Assembly (NCBI GenBank): GCA_026315105.1
Contig: CM048755.1
Coordinates: 757,349,301 to 757,413,300, forward strand
Source of the DNA: Locusta migratoria
Taxonomy: Eukaryota > Arthropoda > Insecta > Orthoptera > Acrididae
DNA length: 64,000 bases
Reading direction: 5' to 3'
A program made the translations under genes and the position numbers. Of the stretch, positions 32,213-42,714 are shown one piece after another; the first letter of the stretch is position 1, and the number at the start of each line of letters is the position of its first letter. The notes under the pieces were generated by a model. It was not told the origin of the DNA and ran no database searches. It saw nothing but the letters and a program-made list of their open reading frames with translations.

Positions 32213-33929
32213 TAGTCTGCAGTTACCGCCGTAACTCGCGAAAACTGAAGTCGTTTTTTGTATCCCACAGCATCTCAAGAGGACGTGGCTTCCTCTCACA
32301 ACTTCATTAGTAACTGAACATTCCAGTAGGCTACCTATCGGACGAACGGCGTGCCAATTCTTTAGCTACGACGAACGTCTTTAGTACGTCTGAAATAACG
32401 CCGTGTAACGAAAACACAATGTTACAGCATTTTTCATTAATGTTTCACATAGAAATGGAATACAGTATGTTTGTCATTCTTTTAATTCTCGCGCTTAAGT
32501 AACAATATTCTTCCCCAGCGAGGTCTTCCTATAATGTCTTACATCAAAAGACAAAGCATCTCATATTTGAGTTTCTCTCAGTAAGTATTAATGTATGTTA
32601 TTTAATTTATATTAATTTTTTCCGTTGATGAACTTATATTCTCAAAGATGACTTACTATCAATTTAGTATTTGTACGAAAGACCAAAATTGACAGTGCTT
32701 TACACGTATTTCTGAGGGAACAGATACTTCGATATAGCGCTTGCCTGTTCGCTGATACTGGAACGAACTAATTCAGTCGTTAGACATGAAATATACTGTC
32801 TCCTCGCGCGGAAGCAACTCTTGCGATGGTACCATAAGAAACGTTTGTACAACACAGTAATTTAGAGCGAACAGTGACGGTTATTTTTATGCATAATCGA
32901 TATTCCTCAAGTACAATAAATGAATGAACGCGCTCTGTTACTTCGTCAAGTCATGTATGATGCCGTTTGAACTGGGTATCTGTAATATCAGATCGCAATC
33001 TTCTTGCTGGACAATAGTAACTATCCCATAGAACAAACGCGGTCATTTAGAGTGAGAAGCCATTTATTTCTTGCTGAAGAGTCATTGTTCGAGAATAACA
33101 AAAACATCAATGGAATGAAAGTTGGGAGTCCAGTCGAATTATACATCTTAATCGTGGAAAACTAGTTCAATCAGGCAAGATTTACGTATTTTATGTTAAT
33201 TATATTGTCAAAGGAATATCATAGCATTTACATACAGGAAAACATAGATATAGAAGATCAGACTAGTCGATTGAAGATTCGAATTTTACTTCCCCAGAGT
33301 AACAGCCCAGTATCTTAACCTTGGCGCTACCACAATAGTCTGCCCATTGTCCACCAAACCATTACAAACAATGTGCATATTTGCTATTAAGAAGTATGCA
33401 GTCCTCTGAATATGTGTCGAAACGCTGAACCAAGGTGAAGAATAAGTAATCAGACTGTATCACATTCGTTGGTTTACGTTGGCTGCTATCGGCATTATTT
33501 GCGTTACACCGACGCGTTCTTGGAAGTGATAAGAAGCTCGGAGATTAATATCCAGCTCTGGATGTTCAGTTTATGCAGCCTACGCCTGTCTGACCTAAGT
33601 AGGTGGTTTTCCTGACGCTGGGTGAATTCTGACACCATTTTTCTTGCATTATGTTCACAATTCTTATGACAGTACTTTTCAGTGATCGTAAGGAATAGTT
33701 ATTAAGGTTAACGTAACACTGAGATCATTAGAGACGAAGTACAAAATCGCATCTTTCTGTAGATGGAACCACTCCGCTATACATATGAAAAGGGAAACCA
33801 AGTGGATGTTTGAACAGGGATATGAAATCTATTGCTCCCAAATATGGGTCTGGCTCTATCACGGTCAGTTTCATTGATCACTGAGGATTGTGTACTATTA
33901 TTCCTCACTGAATATTTTTTCCGCTTAGT
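32213..33929. other. AT-rich spacer
   Basis: No gene or repeat family was recognised over 1.7 kb. A weak tRNA-B-box-like stretch occurs near 33275. The region is a candidate for non-coding unique sequence. Confidence 0.4.
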
Positions 33930-34349
33930 CGACCTTATATATTAAAAGAATCTAGAAGAGTCTAGTCAGTCGGTCAGACCAAACTACCCGGCCGATTTCC
34001 TTCATTTTTGTTTTAAACGAAAGGTATTCGTCCACAGATTTGTCATCGAGTATCAGAATTAACTTAAGTCTCTCCATCCTTTATTTTTATTCAAACGCGA
34101 TATTCTTCTGTCCATGCACTGCAGACTTTAATCGGTTCGTTTTACGATATCTTCGGTTCTAATTAAGGTATGGAGTTCTTTTTGACCTAACGACACTCAG
34201 TGGATCAGACTGTTTCATTTGCGCTTTTAAACAATTCCATTGATTGATTCTGAAGAAAGCTATGCGTGAATGTTGAACTGTACTTCCATTTTTACCCAAC
34301 TTATTTGTCATTCCACTAACGGTGCGAAGTATTCGCACGGGTCCTCTAG
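33930..34349 (+). mobile_element. Short Helitron-like non-autonomous element
   Basis: The right end has the hallmark of a Helitron terminus: a perfect 7-bp-stem hairpin GTGCGAA-GTA-TTCGCAC at 34322-34338, followed about ten bases later by CTAG|T (34346-34350). The left end is a TTATATATTAAAAGAATC-type stretch near 33934, resembling but not exactly matching the TC-initial 5' ends of the class. No coding capacity. The left boundary is uncertain. Confidence 0.55.
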
Positions 34350-34727
34350 TTAAATATTATCTCTCGATATACTTATAAGGGGAACACAAGATACGTCCCA
34401 GCCTGACATCGCAGAAACTTGGCAGCGTCAAACACTGATGAAAATAAAGAGAGACCTATTCTGGTTTAGAGAGTTCCCAAGAAAATTAGATCAAAATTTA
34501 GACGTAAAACCAAGCGAGTCAGCAGCGCATTGGCCGTGGGCACAATTTAATGTTTGTACATCGTGAAATAGAAAGAAATTACAAACAAAATAAGAAATAA
34601 TTTTAAATTTTAATAAAATATATTTTATGATCAAAAATTTTATGTAAGCTTACACAGTTAATAGTAATTGAATACTAGAAACTATAGCATTTCAATTTTT
34701 GCTTAGATTTTACATTATATATGTGAA
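34350..34727. other. AT-rich spacer
   Basis: Nothing recognised. Confidence 0.4.
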
Positions 34728-35225
34728 GAGGCCACCCCCATGAACCACAGATATTGCCGATGTGGGGTGCCTAGGATGCCTCGGCTAGACAGATAGCCGT
34801 ACCGACTGTGGAGAGGCCAGACAAACATGTGGTTCCTGAAGAGGGACAGCAGCCTTTTCAGTAATTGCAGGGGCAACGGTCTGGATGATTGCCTGAGCTG
34901 ACCTTGTAACATCAGCTAGCGTGGCTTTGCCATGCAGTTACTGCTAACGGCAGAAAGCAATGGGGAACTACAGCCATTACTTTCCTCGATAACATGTATG
35001 AATATATGATGCCATCCTCTCCAGTAAAATATTCCGGAGGTAAAATAATCCCCAATCGGATCTCTGGGCGGGACTACTCTGGCGACAGGAGGATGGCGTC
35101 ATCAGGAAAGACAACACTGGCATTCAATGGATCGGAATGTTAGACTCCTTAATCGGGTAGGGAGGTTATAAAATATAAAAAAGGGAAATGGATGGATTGA
35201 AGTCAGATATAATGGGAATTACTGA
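34728..35225 (+). mobile_element. LINE 5' fragment
   Basis: Matches the 5' part of the LINE at 42715 block by block: GTGTGGTTCCTGAAGAGGG-type, CTGCTAACGGC(A/T)GAAAGCAA, AAAATATTCCGGAGGTAAAAT, CCCCAATCGGAT, then the start of the endonuclease frame (GGATCGGAATGTTAGACTCC). It stops inside the endonuclease. Promoter-containing 5' ends are rarely retained, so it probably arose by 3' deletion. Confidence 0.8.
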
Positions 35226-35996
35226 CATTTTTGACGATTAAGAGTCTAAAATTTAGACTCTTACTCGTCAAAAATACTTCTCTGTTTTCTTCGATTGTGT
35301 CACGATTTTCGAGTACGTTATTGGGCACGAACCTAATAACAAGGCAGACGTACGACGGCAAGGCATAATTATTCAGAAACTCTTGACTAGCTGTAATTCA
35401 TCTTGTGTAAGGGGACACTTACTTTGAAAGTAACACGTGTTACAAATGAAAACAGATGGAAAGCAAGTGATCGAGAGTTGTTTGTTGTTAAGTAGTATTA
35501 CATAGTCTTCGTGCTAAAGCCTTTGACACATTCTGTTATAGGCAGACGCTTGTATGTGCACTGTTTTGTTGTTGCAAATGGCCCATTTTCTTTTCAACTT
35601 AAGACTTAGTATGGCGTTATTCTCTCCTTTATGTTTTATTTCTGCAGAATTATTCTGCAATAGTGACTAAAGTAAACACTAGTCAAAATTACGTAAAATT
35701 AACTTATAACTGAATCAATAAAAAATTTCAGGGTAATTCCAGGATTTGTGCGGGATTAAAAACTTGTCTGGGTTTCGCCTATGTACCGGGGCGGATATAC
35801 TCTGTAATAAACATTCGTGTCATAGCATTTTGTAAACAGCATTTCCAGGAGATTTGTGATTATTCGCTCACTCTGCATGTTTTCAAATGTCTCTCTAAGT
35901 ACCATGGATCTGAGCTAGAGTGGGGCTTGGAGAAGAGGAGGGACCTTATAGAAGTCCAGTATAAAAGGGAAGAATAGATAAAACAAAGCACAATTT
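35226..35996. other. Spacer with a small hairpin
   Basis: At 35229-35272, TTTTTGACGATTAAGAGTC and its near complement GACTCTTACTCGTCAAAAA form an 18- to 19-bp stem around a short loop. No gene is seen. Confidence 0.45.
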
Positions 35997-36745
35997 GAAA
36001 CTTTCTGGTAGATTAAAATTGTGTGCCGGAACCGGGACTCGAACCTGGGACCCTTGCCTTTCGCGGGCAGGCGCACTACCGACTGTGCTATCCCGACACG
36101 ACTCACGATGCCGCCTCACAACTTTACTTCCGCCAGTACCTCGCCTCATACTTTCCAAACTTCACAGAAACTCTCCTGCGAACCATGCAAGACTAGCACT
36201 CCTGGAAGAAAGGATATGGTGGAGACATGGCTTAGCCACAGCCTAAGGGATGTTTCCAGAATGAAACTTTCACTCTGCAGGCTGTGGCTAAGCCATGTCT
36301 CCACCATATCCTTTCTTCCAGGAGTGCTAGTCTTGCATGGTTCGCAGGAGAGCTTCTGTGAAGTTTGGAAAGTAGGAGGCGAGGTACTGGCGGAAGTAAA
36401 GTTGCGAGGCGGTAGGGCGCACAACTTCTACGGTCATTAGCGCCCAGACAAGAACAGACATTCGCTAGATCTAAAAAAAAAAAAAAAATTGGTAACTGCC
36501 AGTTAGAACATCAAGAAAAGGCTAAAAACGAAAGATAAAAGACAATTAAAAGGGTTAAATATCCTTTGATAAGTTGGCCAAGGTGATAAAACGCAAAACT
36601 CGAGCAGCTGCTCGTGTGTCATCAGCTAAAATTTCCTCCAGAGTAGACGGAAAGTGAAGGGCTACACGGGTCCCAGGTTCGGATCCCGGTTCCGGCACAC
36701 AATTTTAATCTGCCAGGAAGTTTCATATCAGCGCACACTCCGCTG
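35997..36745. mobile_element. Foldback made of two opposed tRNA-derived SINE-like units, with an insertion
   Basis: The left unit (35997-36270) has a minus-strand tRNA-like head near 36024-36100, whose 7-bp acceptor and 4-bp D stems can pair; B box GGTTCGAGTCC. Left arm 36111-36246 and right arm 36279-36412 are reverse complements with few mismatches. The right end carries the head again in plus orientation near 36660-36705 (GGTCCCAGGTTCGGATCC), and the outermost CTTCCTGGCAGATTAAAATT-type sequence is mirrored. An unrelated fragment (about 36413-36640, related to 46950-47095) sits between. The anticodon loop is atypical, so I do not call a functional tRNA gene. Confidence 0.78.
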
Positions 36746-37289
36746 CAGAGTGAAAGTTTCATTCTGGAAAGCACAATTTATTACGAATTATAACTATAAG
36801 CCACTGGAATGCTGTGCTTACTAATCTCCAAACATATTATTTCTATGGATGCCCCAGATGGTTTAATATGTATGGGATTTATATATTATTTTGGAGTCGG
36901 GCAGGTAACTTTCAGACACATACTAATACTCCATGTATTCTGATTTTCAGTAGATTTTTTGTGCTGGCTCGTAACACAAGGAAAACAGGGCAAATTCAGG
37001 GTACGACACTACTGCATGATTTTAAACCCCAGAGCTATTTAACATTTTCAGTTTCAAGATAAATAACGACGAAGTAGTTTGACGAGAAATGGCACTGGAC
37101 GCAGGGCCGGATGGATGGTATGGAGAGATGCGCGCCCACCAAAGCTTCTTAGTTTTGCCGACTTGTGCCAAATTAGTACTGGTCTAAATACTTTGAAGTA
37201 TTTAGGCATGCTATGTAATGGTTGATAAGTATTATGCGGTGACATCTCAAAGTGATTTGCAGAGTAACCAATAGATGTAGATAGAGAAC
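36746..37289. other. Spacer without a supported gene
   Basis: No domain recognised. Near 37200-37275 a phrase CAATAGATGTAGATAG resembles the 3' tail of CR1-like LINEs such as the one ending at 52945. Confidence 0.4.
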
Positions 37290-37515
37290 CTTTAAGCGGA
37301 AAATGCCATGCAAAATTTGTGGTCTAGTAAACGAGGAAGACGACAAGGTAGGGACATAATAAAATTTGTGAAATCACAGCGAATACGATGGAAAGAATGG
37401 CAGACGATGGAATTCCTAAGAGAGTGATGAAAGATGTGATCCACAGACATTGCCGAGGTGGGGTTGATTGCGTGCCTCAACGATACAGACAGCCGTACCG
37501 TAGGTGCCATGGAGG
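37290..37515 (+). mobile_element. Two small LINE fragments
   Basis: At about 37320-37420 the frame GRRQGRDIIKFVKSQRIRW resembles the C-terminal VKSRRIAWLG region of the RTE-like LINE near 42090. At 37440-37512, CACAGACATTGCCGAGGTGGGG and a following block match the 5' end of the LINE at 34728. Confidence 0.55.
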
Positions 37516-40500
37516 TAAGAATAAACGGAGGCCACAGATGTGAAGCCGATCACAACACTGCTGTATTTACCTTGTTTGCGTATGCTTTTCGCTCGTTTTT
37601 GGAAGGATTTTGCACTGTTATGGTGACTTGTGTGATGTTTATGTGTACAAATCGTTCTGATTGTGACGCGAAATCGAAAAAATACCATTTCGTGTGTAAA
37701 TTGCCTCGCTAACATGTGATTTTACCACTTTTATTGTGAACGAACCTATATAACATCTTTACTTGTAATGTAGCGTATTTTTCTCTTAGGATTTTCGATT
37801 TCCTGAATATGAAAGTTATTTCCCCCACTTAATATACTATTTACGAATGAATAAGGAATAAAACATAAATTTGATTTTTGTTACGTCAAGATTCCGAAAG
37901 CAAACCCTAGTTTCAATATTAATGAAACTTACTACAGAAAGAAACTTACTCGGGGGACACCGCCTTAACTTAGCTCTGGATCCGGAGGGCTATGCCTGCC
38001 AGAAGGGCCACCCAAGCCGGGGAGGAGCCACACCAAGTGTCACCTATCTATCCTGTCCTATCCATTTTCCTTGTCATTTTCAGGGTAGGGGGAACTCTAT
38101 AGGCTTGGTCGCCACCCCCTCTAGGGGAGCTAACCCCGAAATCAAAGCCTGGTCCTCCAGGTTGGGGGTTGAGCGCAGGATTTATACTGCTGCCTTGTAA
38201 AAAAAAACCTTATTATTGAGAATAATTTCACAAGGAATGCCGGACTGCCCTTACGAAGACGAACTGTGCAAGGTTGTATGGATGTATTGGTGCTTAAATT
38301 TGGAACGTGGAATGTGCGCACACTGCTGCAGATAGGCGAGAAGAATAGTACTGCAGAAGAGGTGCTAAGGTGTGGAATGGGAGTTGTTGCGCTGCAGGAA
38401 ATCAGGTGGAAAGGAAAAGGAGAGACTCATAAACACAAATTCTCTCTATACTACTCAGGAAAGACCAAATACAGAGGGAGTATGGAGTTGGGTTTATAGT
38501 TTCCAGGGATATGCGTAGAACCGTCATTGCATTTTACCCCACATAATGAAAGAATATGCACTCTGCGTATCAAAGTCAAATTTCACTATATGACGTCTGT
38601 GAATGTATATGCACCAACAGAAGAATCAGATGAAGATACCGTGGACATCTTCTAAGATCAGCTTCAGGAAGTTTGTGATAGTATCCCTAGACATTACTCC
38701 AAAATAGTTCTTGGTGACTATAATGCCAAACTGGGAAAGGAAGAGGCTTTCAGAAATGTGTTTGGCAAGGGAAGTTTGCACAATGAAACTAGTAATAATG
38801 GTATGAGGGTTGCCCAGTTTGCTTACGCAAACAAGTTGAAGGCAGTAAGTATCTGCCTCCCAAGGAAAAATATCTACAAACGAACCTGGAAAATACCAAG
38901 AACAAATTAAGCAAACTAAATAGACCACATACTGATTTCAAGGAGATGAGCATCTGTCATGGAAAATGTGCACACCTTCTGAGGAGCTAATTCGGATTTG
39001 ACCATTACCTAGTAGGAGCCAAAATGAAGCAGAAACTTGCTGTTGCTGCCAAAGGAAGTACTACCAGAGTAAAGAAATGGAATATAGAAAGGCTGAAAGA
39101 GAGATCTACAGTGCAAGAGTTCCAGAACAAATTGAAACAGGAGTTACAAACAAAACAGGGTGGAGACCATATAGACAATGAATGGAACTCTATTAAAGAT
39201 GCAATTTTGACAACAGCACGTGAAATACTGGGGGATACAAGGAGACTGAGGAACGAAGATTGGTGTGACGACGAATGTAGACAGGCAGTGGAACAGGAGG
39301 AGGAAGCAAGACTGAAATGTTTACAGCGGAATACTAGATCAAACCAGGCATTCTAGAATGAAAAAAGAATAGAGGCAGCAAGAATATGTAGAAGGGAAAA
39401 AAGGGAAGCGATAAGGGGAAAGAAGAGATGGAAGAGCACTATCAAAGGAATGAAAGTAGAAAATTTTATAAGGATACAGACCACAAATAATAGTATGTAA
39501 GGACAAAGATGGGAATTTGCTGACAGATGAACAGGATGTCCTGGATAGATGGAGAGAATACTTCAAGGGAATTTTGGAGAGGAATACTAACAGAAATGAA
39601 CAGCCATTCTATTACACTGCAGATCCTGAAATTGAGGAACCAACATTAGAGGAAGTACAGAAGGTAGTGCACTGTCTAAAATATCACAAAGCAACAAGAA
39701 CTGATGAAATAACTGCATAATTGTTGAAAAATGGTGGAATCGAACTTTATAAGCGGATCCAGAAACTTGTAAAATTGATATGGAATCAGGAAAAAATCCC
39801 AGAAGAGTGGACATTAGGTATAATTCAGTCAATACATAAAAAAGGAGACAAGACTTGATGCTCAAATTTCCGAGGAATTACCCTGCTAAATGTAACATGT
39901 AAGATTCTGTCTAGCGTTATTTACAACAGGTTAGCGCCCTATGCAGAGGAGATTCTGGGGGACTATCAATGTGGATTTCGGCTTAACATATCAACAACAG
40001 AGCAGACCAGATATTTGTGCTGAAGCAAATACACGAAAAGGCGTACGAATATAACATCCAGCTTCATTAACCTCTACGTCGACTACAAGCAGGCCTTTGA
40101 TAGTCTTGATAGAGCACAAACACTACTTGGTATACCATCGAAGTATGTCTCACTTATTCAAGCAACATTGGCTGTTTCCAAGACTTCAGTGGAGAACTGA
40201 GCAAATGGTTTAGCATAAGTAAAGGAGTTAGGCAAGGGGGTACACTCTCTACATTGCTCTTCAATCTGACCCTTGAAGCAGCCATTCGGAAGCTCCAAAT
40301 ATCTGAAAGAAGCCACGAAAGCCAGAGGCCTTTCTATAAAAGACCAAGTACTTGAATTTCTACAGGACACAAAATAACACCTTGGCAAGACTATCAGCAG
40401 CAGGGTTCATTTTGAACACGTGAAGAACTTTGATTATTTGGGCTCTAATATTAATAGGACAAATTCCATGTCAAGTGAAATAAAGCAGCGCATCTTAAGT

Positions 40501-40575
40501 GTAATAGATGCTTCCAGGCATTCAAGAAACTGTTGGCCTCTAAGATAATAAATAGGCAGCTGAAACGGCAAATAT

Positions 40576-41475
40576 ACAGTGTGTTACAAAAAGGTACGGC
40601 CTAACTTTCAGGAAACATTCCTCACACACAAAGAAAGAAAATATGTTATGTGGCCATGTGTCCGGAAAGGCTTAATTTCCAGTTTGAGCTCATTTTAGTA
40701 TTTCTCTTTAAATGTAAATTGAAATAATTCGTGCAGACAATTGTCAAAATACCCAATTGTTTTTTAGTATGTACTGTACTTCCCAATTGAAGGAAGGTAA
40801 TGTTGACTTCAGTGCCTGTGTTCATGTTTTTCCACCTACGCTCACTGGAGCACGTTATCATGATTTCATACGGGATACTCTACCTGTGGTGCTAGAACAT
40901 GTGCCTTTACAAGTACGACACAACATGTGGCTCATGCACGATGGAACTCCTGCACATTTCAGTCGACGTATTAGTACGCTTCTCAAGAACAGATTCGGTG
41001 ACCGATGGATTGGTAGAGGCGGACCAATTCCATGGCCTTCACGCTCTCCTGACGTCAACCCTCTTGACTTTCATTAGTGGGACCATTTGAAAGCTCTTGT
41101 CTACGCAACCCCGGTACCAAATGTAGAGACTCTTCGTGCTCGTATTGTGGACGGCTGTGATACAATACGCCATTCTCCAGGGCTGCATCAGCGCATCAGG
41201 GATTCCGTGCGACGGAGGGTGGATGCATGTATCCTCGCTAACGGAGGACATTTTGAACATTTCCTGTAACAAAGTGTTTGAAGTCACGTTGGTACGTTCT
41301 GTTGCAGTGTGTTTCCATTCCATGATTAATGTGATTTGAAGAGAAGTAATAAAATGAGCTCTAACATGGAAATTAAGCGTTTCCGGACACATGTCCACCT
41401 AACATATTTTCTTTCTTGGTGTGTGAGGAATTTTTCCTGAAAGTTTGGCCGTACCTTTTTGTAACACCCTGTATA
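40576..41475 (+). mobile_element. Short mariner-like element, DD41D family
   Basis: Terminal inverted repeats of about 115-120 bp: the left starts GTGTTACAAAAAGGTACGGCC near 40578, and the right ends in its complement (GGCCGTACCTTTTTGTAACA) near 41467. They share AACATATTTTCTTTCTT-type blocks. Only about 0.9 kb long, because the N-terminal half of the transposase is missing. Confidence 0.85.
40830..41269 (+). pseudogene. C-terminal half of a DD41D transposase
   Basis: Transposase catalytic part. D2 in LMHDGTPAHFS (near 40940), D3 in SPDVNPLDFH (near 41060); 41 residues lie between the two, the same spacing as in the element at 26322. A TAG at 41075-41077 interrupts the frame, which then continues through LKALVYATPVPNVETL to the C-terminus GGHFEHFL, ending at 41269. 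The region with D1 and the DNA-binding domain is deleted, so it is a non-autonomous remnant. Confidence 0.85.
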
Positions 41476-41692
41476 AGGGTACGAGCACGAAGAGTCTCTA
41501 CATTTGGTACCGGGGTTGCGTAGACAAGAGCTTTCAAATGCCCCCATAAATGAAAGTCAAGAGCTCAGGAGAGCGTGGAGGCCATGGAATTGGTCCGCCT
41601 CTACCAATCCATAAGTCACAGAATCTGTTGTTGAGAAGTGTACGAACACGTCGACTGAAATATGTAGGAGCTCCATCGTGCATGAACCATCA
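41476..41692 (-). pseudogene. Inverted second fragment of the same DD41D transposase
   Basis: Directly abuts the right inverted repeat of the previous element but in the opposite orientation. It encodes the same stretch (CTMELLHISVDVFVHFSTTD is an out-of-register reading of the D2 region) that is found in plus orientation at about 40930-41145. LINE sequence resumes immediately after it, so both pieces entered or were rearranged as one block. Confidence 0.78.
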
Positions 41693-41704
41693 GGCCAGTT
41701 GTAA

Positions 41705-41905
41705 AAATGTTCAAATGTTTGTAATTCTATCGAACCAAACTGCGTGGTCATCAGTCCGTAGCTTACAAACTACTTTAAGGTTAACTAACCTAAGGACAAC
41801 ACACACACACACACCCATGCCCCAGGGAGGACTCGAACCTCCACGGCGAGCAACCGCGCGCTCCGCAGCGAGACGCTTTAGACCGCTCGGCTACTCCACC
41901 GCGGC
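41705..41905 (-). mobile_element. tRNA-derived SINE, family B
   Basis: Full head at the right end (complement of GCCGCGGTGGAGTAGCCGAG). The target duplication GCCAGTTGTAA at 41694-41704 and 41906-41916 is LINE sequence. A short ACAC run lies inside the body. Confidence 0.93.
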
Positions 41906-42390
41906 GCCAGTTGTAACATACCATGCGAAACATGGACGCTAACAAGCACTGATGAGCAGCAGGTTAGGATATTCGAATGTAGAGTTTTGCGCAAGATTTA
42001 TGGGGCAGTTCAGGTGAACAACGGTATCTGGATATCTACCACGAATGCTGAGCTGGATCACCCCATACAAGGAGCTGACATCGTAGGAATAGTAAAAAGT
42101 AGGAGAATAGCCTGGCTTGGCCGTGTTCGCAGGATATATACTGGCAGAACAACTACAAAGATCTGTGAACGGAGACCAACAGGAAGAAGGCAAAGAGAAC
42201 GACCACGAAAACGATGGATTGACGATGTGGAAGAGGATATGAAAACCCTCCGAATGAGAGGATGGCAAAGAACCGCGCTGGAGAGGGCAGAATGGAACAA
42301 ACTTGTTGAAGAGGCTAAGACCCACACAGGGTTGTAACGCCATTAGAAGACGAAGACTACAGAAAGAAAAGATATCGTCACTGTGCTCGT

Positions 42391-42714
42391 AAATGTGGCG
42401 TTGATTCAATCGAATTATTTTCTCTGACGATCGTCAGATTAGCTAAAGACGTTTGTGATTCGTAATATTGCAGTAACAACTATTTTTAAACGAATAAACG
42501 CGAAATTTTTCGTTTTCGAGATTTTATTTAAAAAACACTTGAAACAACCAGTTGGAGGACGTACATGACGCAATTAGCGACTGTAAATACAGACACAGCT
42601 ATAACAACTGTCAGAATTTTGGTCGGAGTGTTATGGCGGCTATGGCTTCGAAGCGTAATAAGGCTGGAATACATAGTGTCATCTCCCTTTATTTAGGTGC
42701 AACCACAGCGAAGG
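42391..42714. other. Spacer between two LINEs
   Basis: No gene was seen. Confidence 0.4.

Larger units (their letters stand above)
37950..42390 (+). mobile_element. RTE-like LINE, near full length, split by a mariner and a SINE
   Basis: 5' untranslated blocks with GCCGGGGAGGAGCCACACCAAG lead into an AP-type endonuclease at 38266 (KFGTWNVRTLLQIGEKN, then GVVALQEIRWKGKG), a DNA-binding and linker part (39024-39356 and 39517-39720), RT remnants (ILGDYQCGFRLNIS near 39955; DYKQAFDS near 40080), and a C-terminal region resuming at 41920 (IVKSRRIAWLGRVRRI, RPRKRWIDDVEEDMK) that ends at 42337. Proteins of this type are often mis-annotated as craniofacial development protein 2-like. Many frameshifts and stops. 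The insertion at 40576-41692 and the SINE at 41705-41905 interrupt the thumb/C-terminal region. The RTE assignment is an inference. Confidence 0.87.

Noticed and set aside
36024..36100. tRNA gene on the minus strand
   Set aside because: The acceptor and D stems can pair, but the anticodon loop lacks the usual U33 and the sequence is the head of a repeated SINE-like unit.
38266..38499. Host craniofacial development protein 2-like gene
   Set aside because: The endonuclease similarity is that of an RTE-like LINE, with RT and C-terminal parts following in order.
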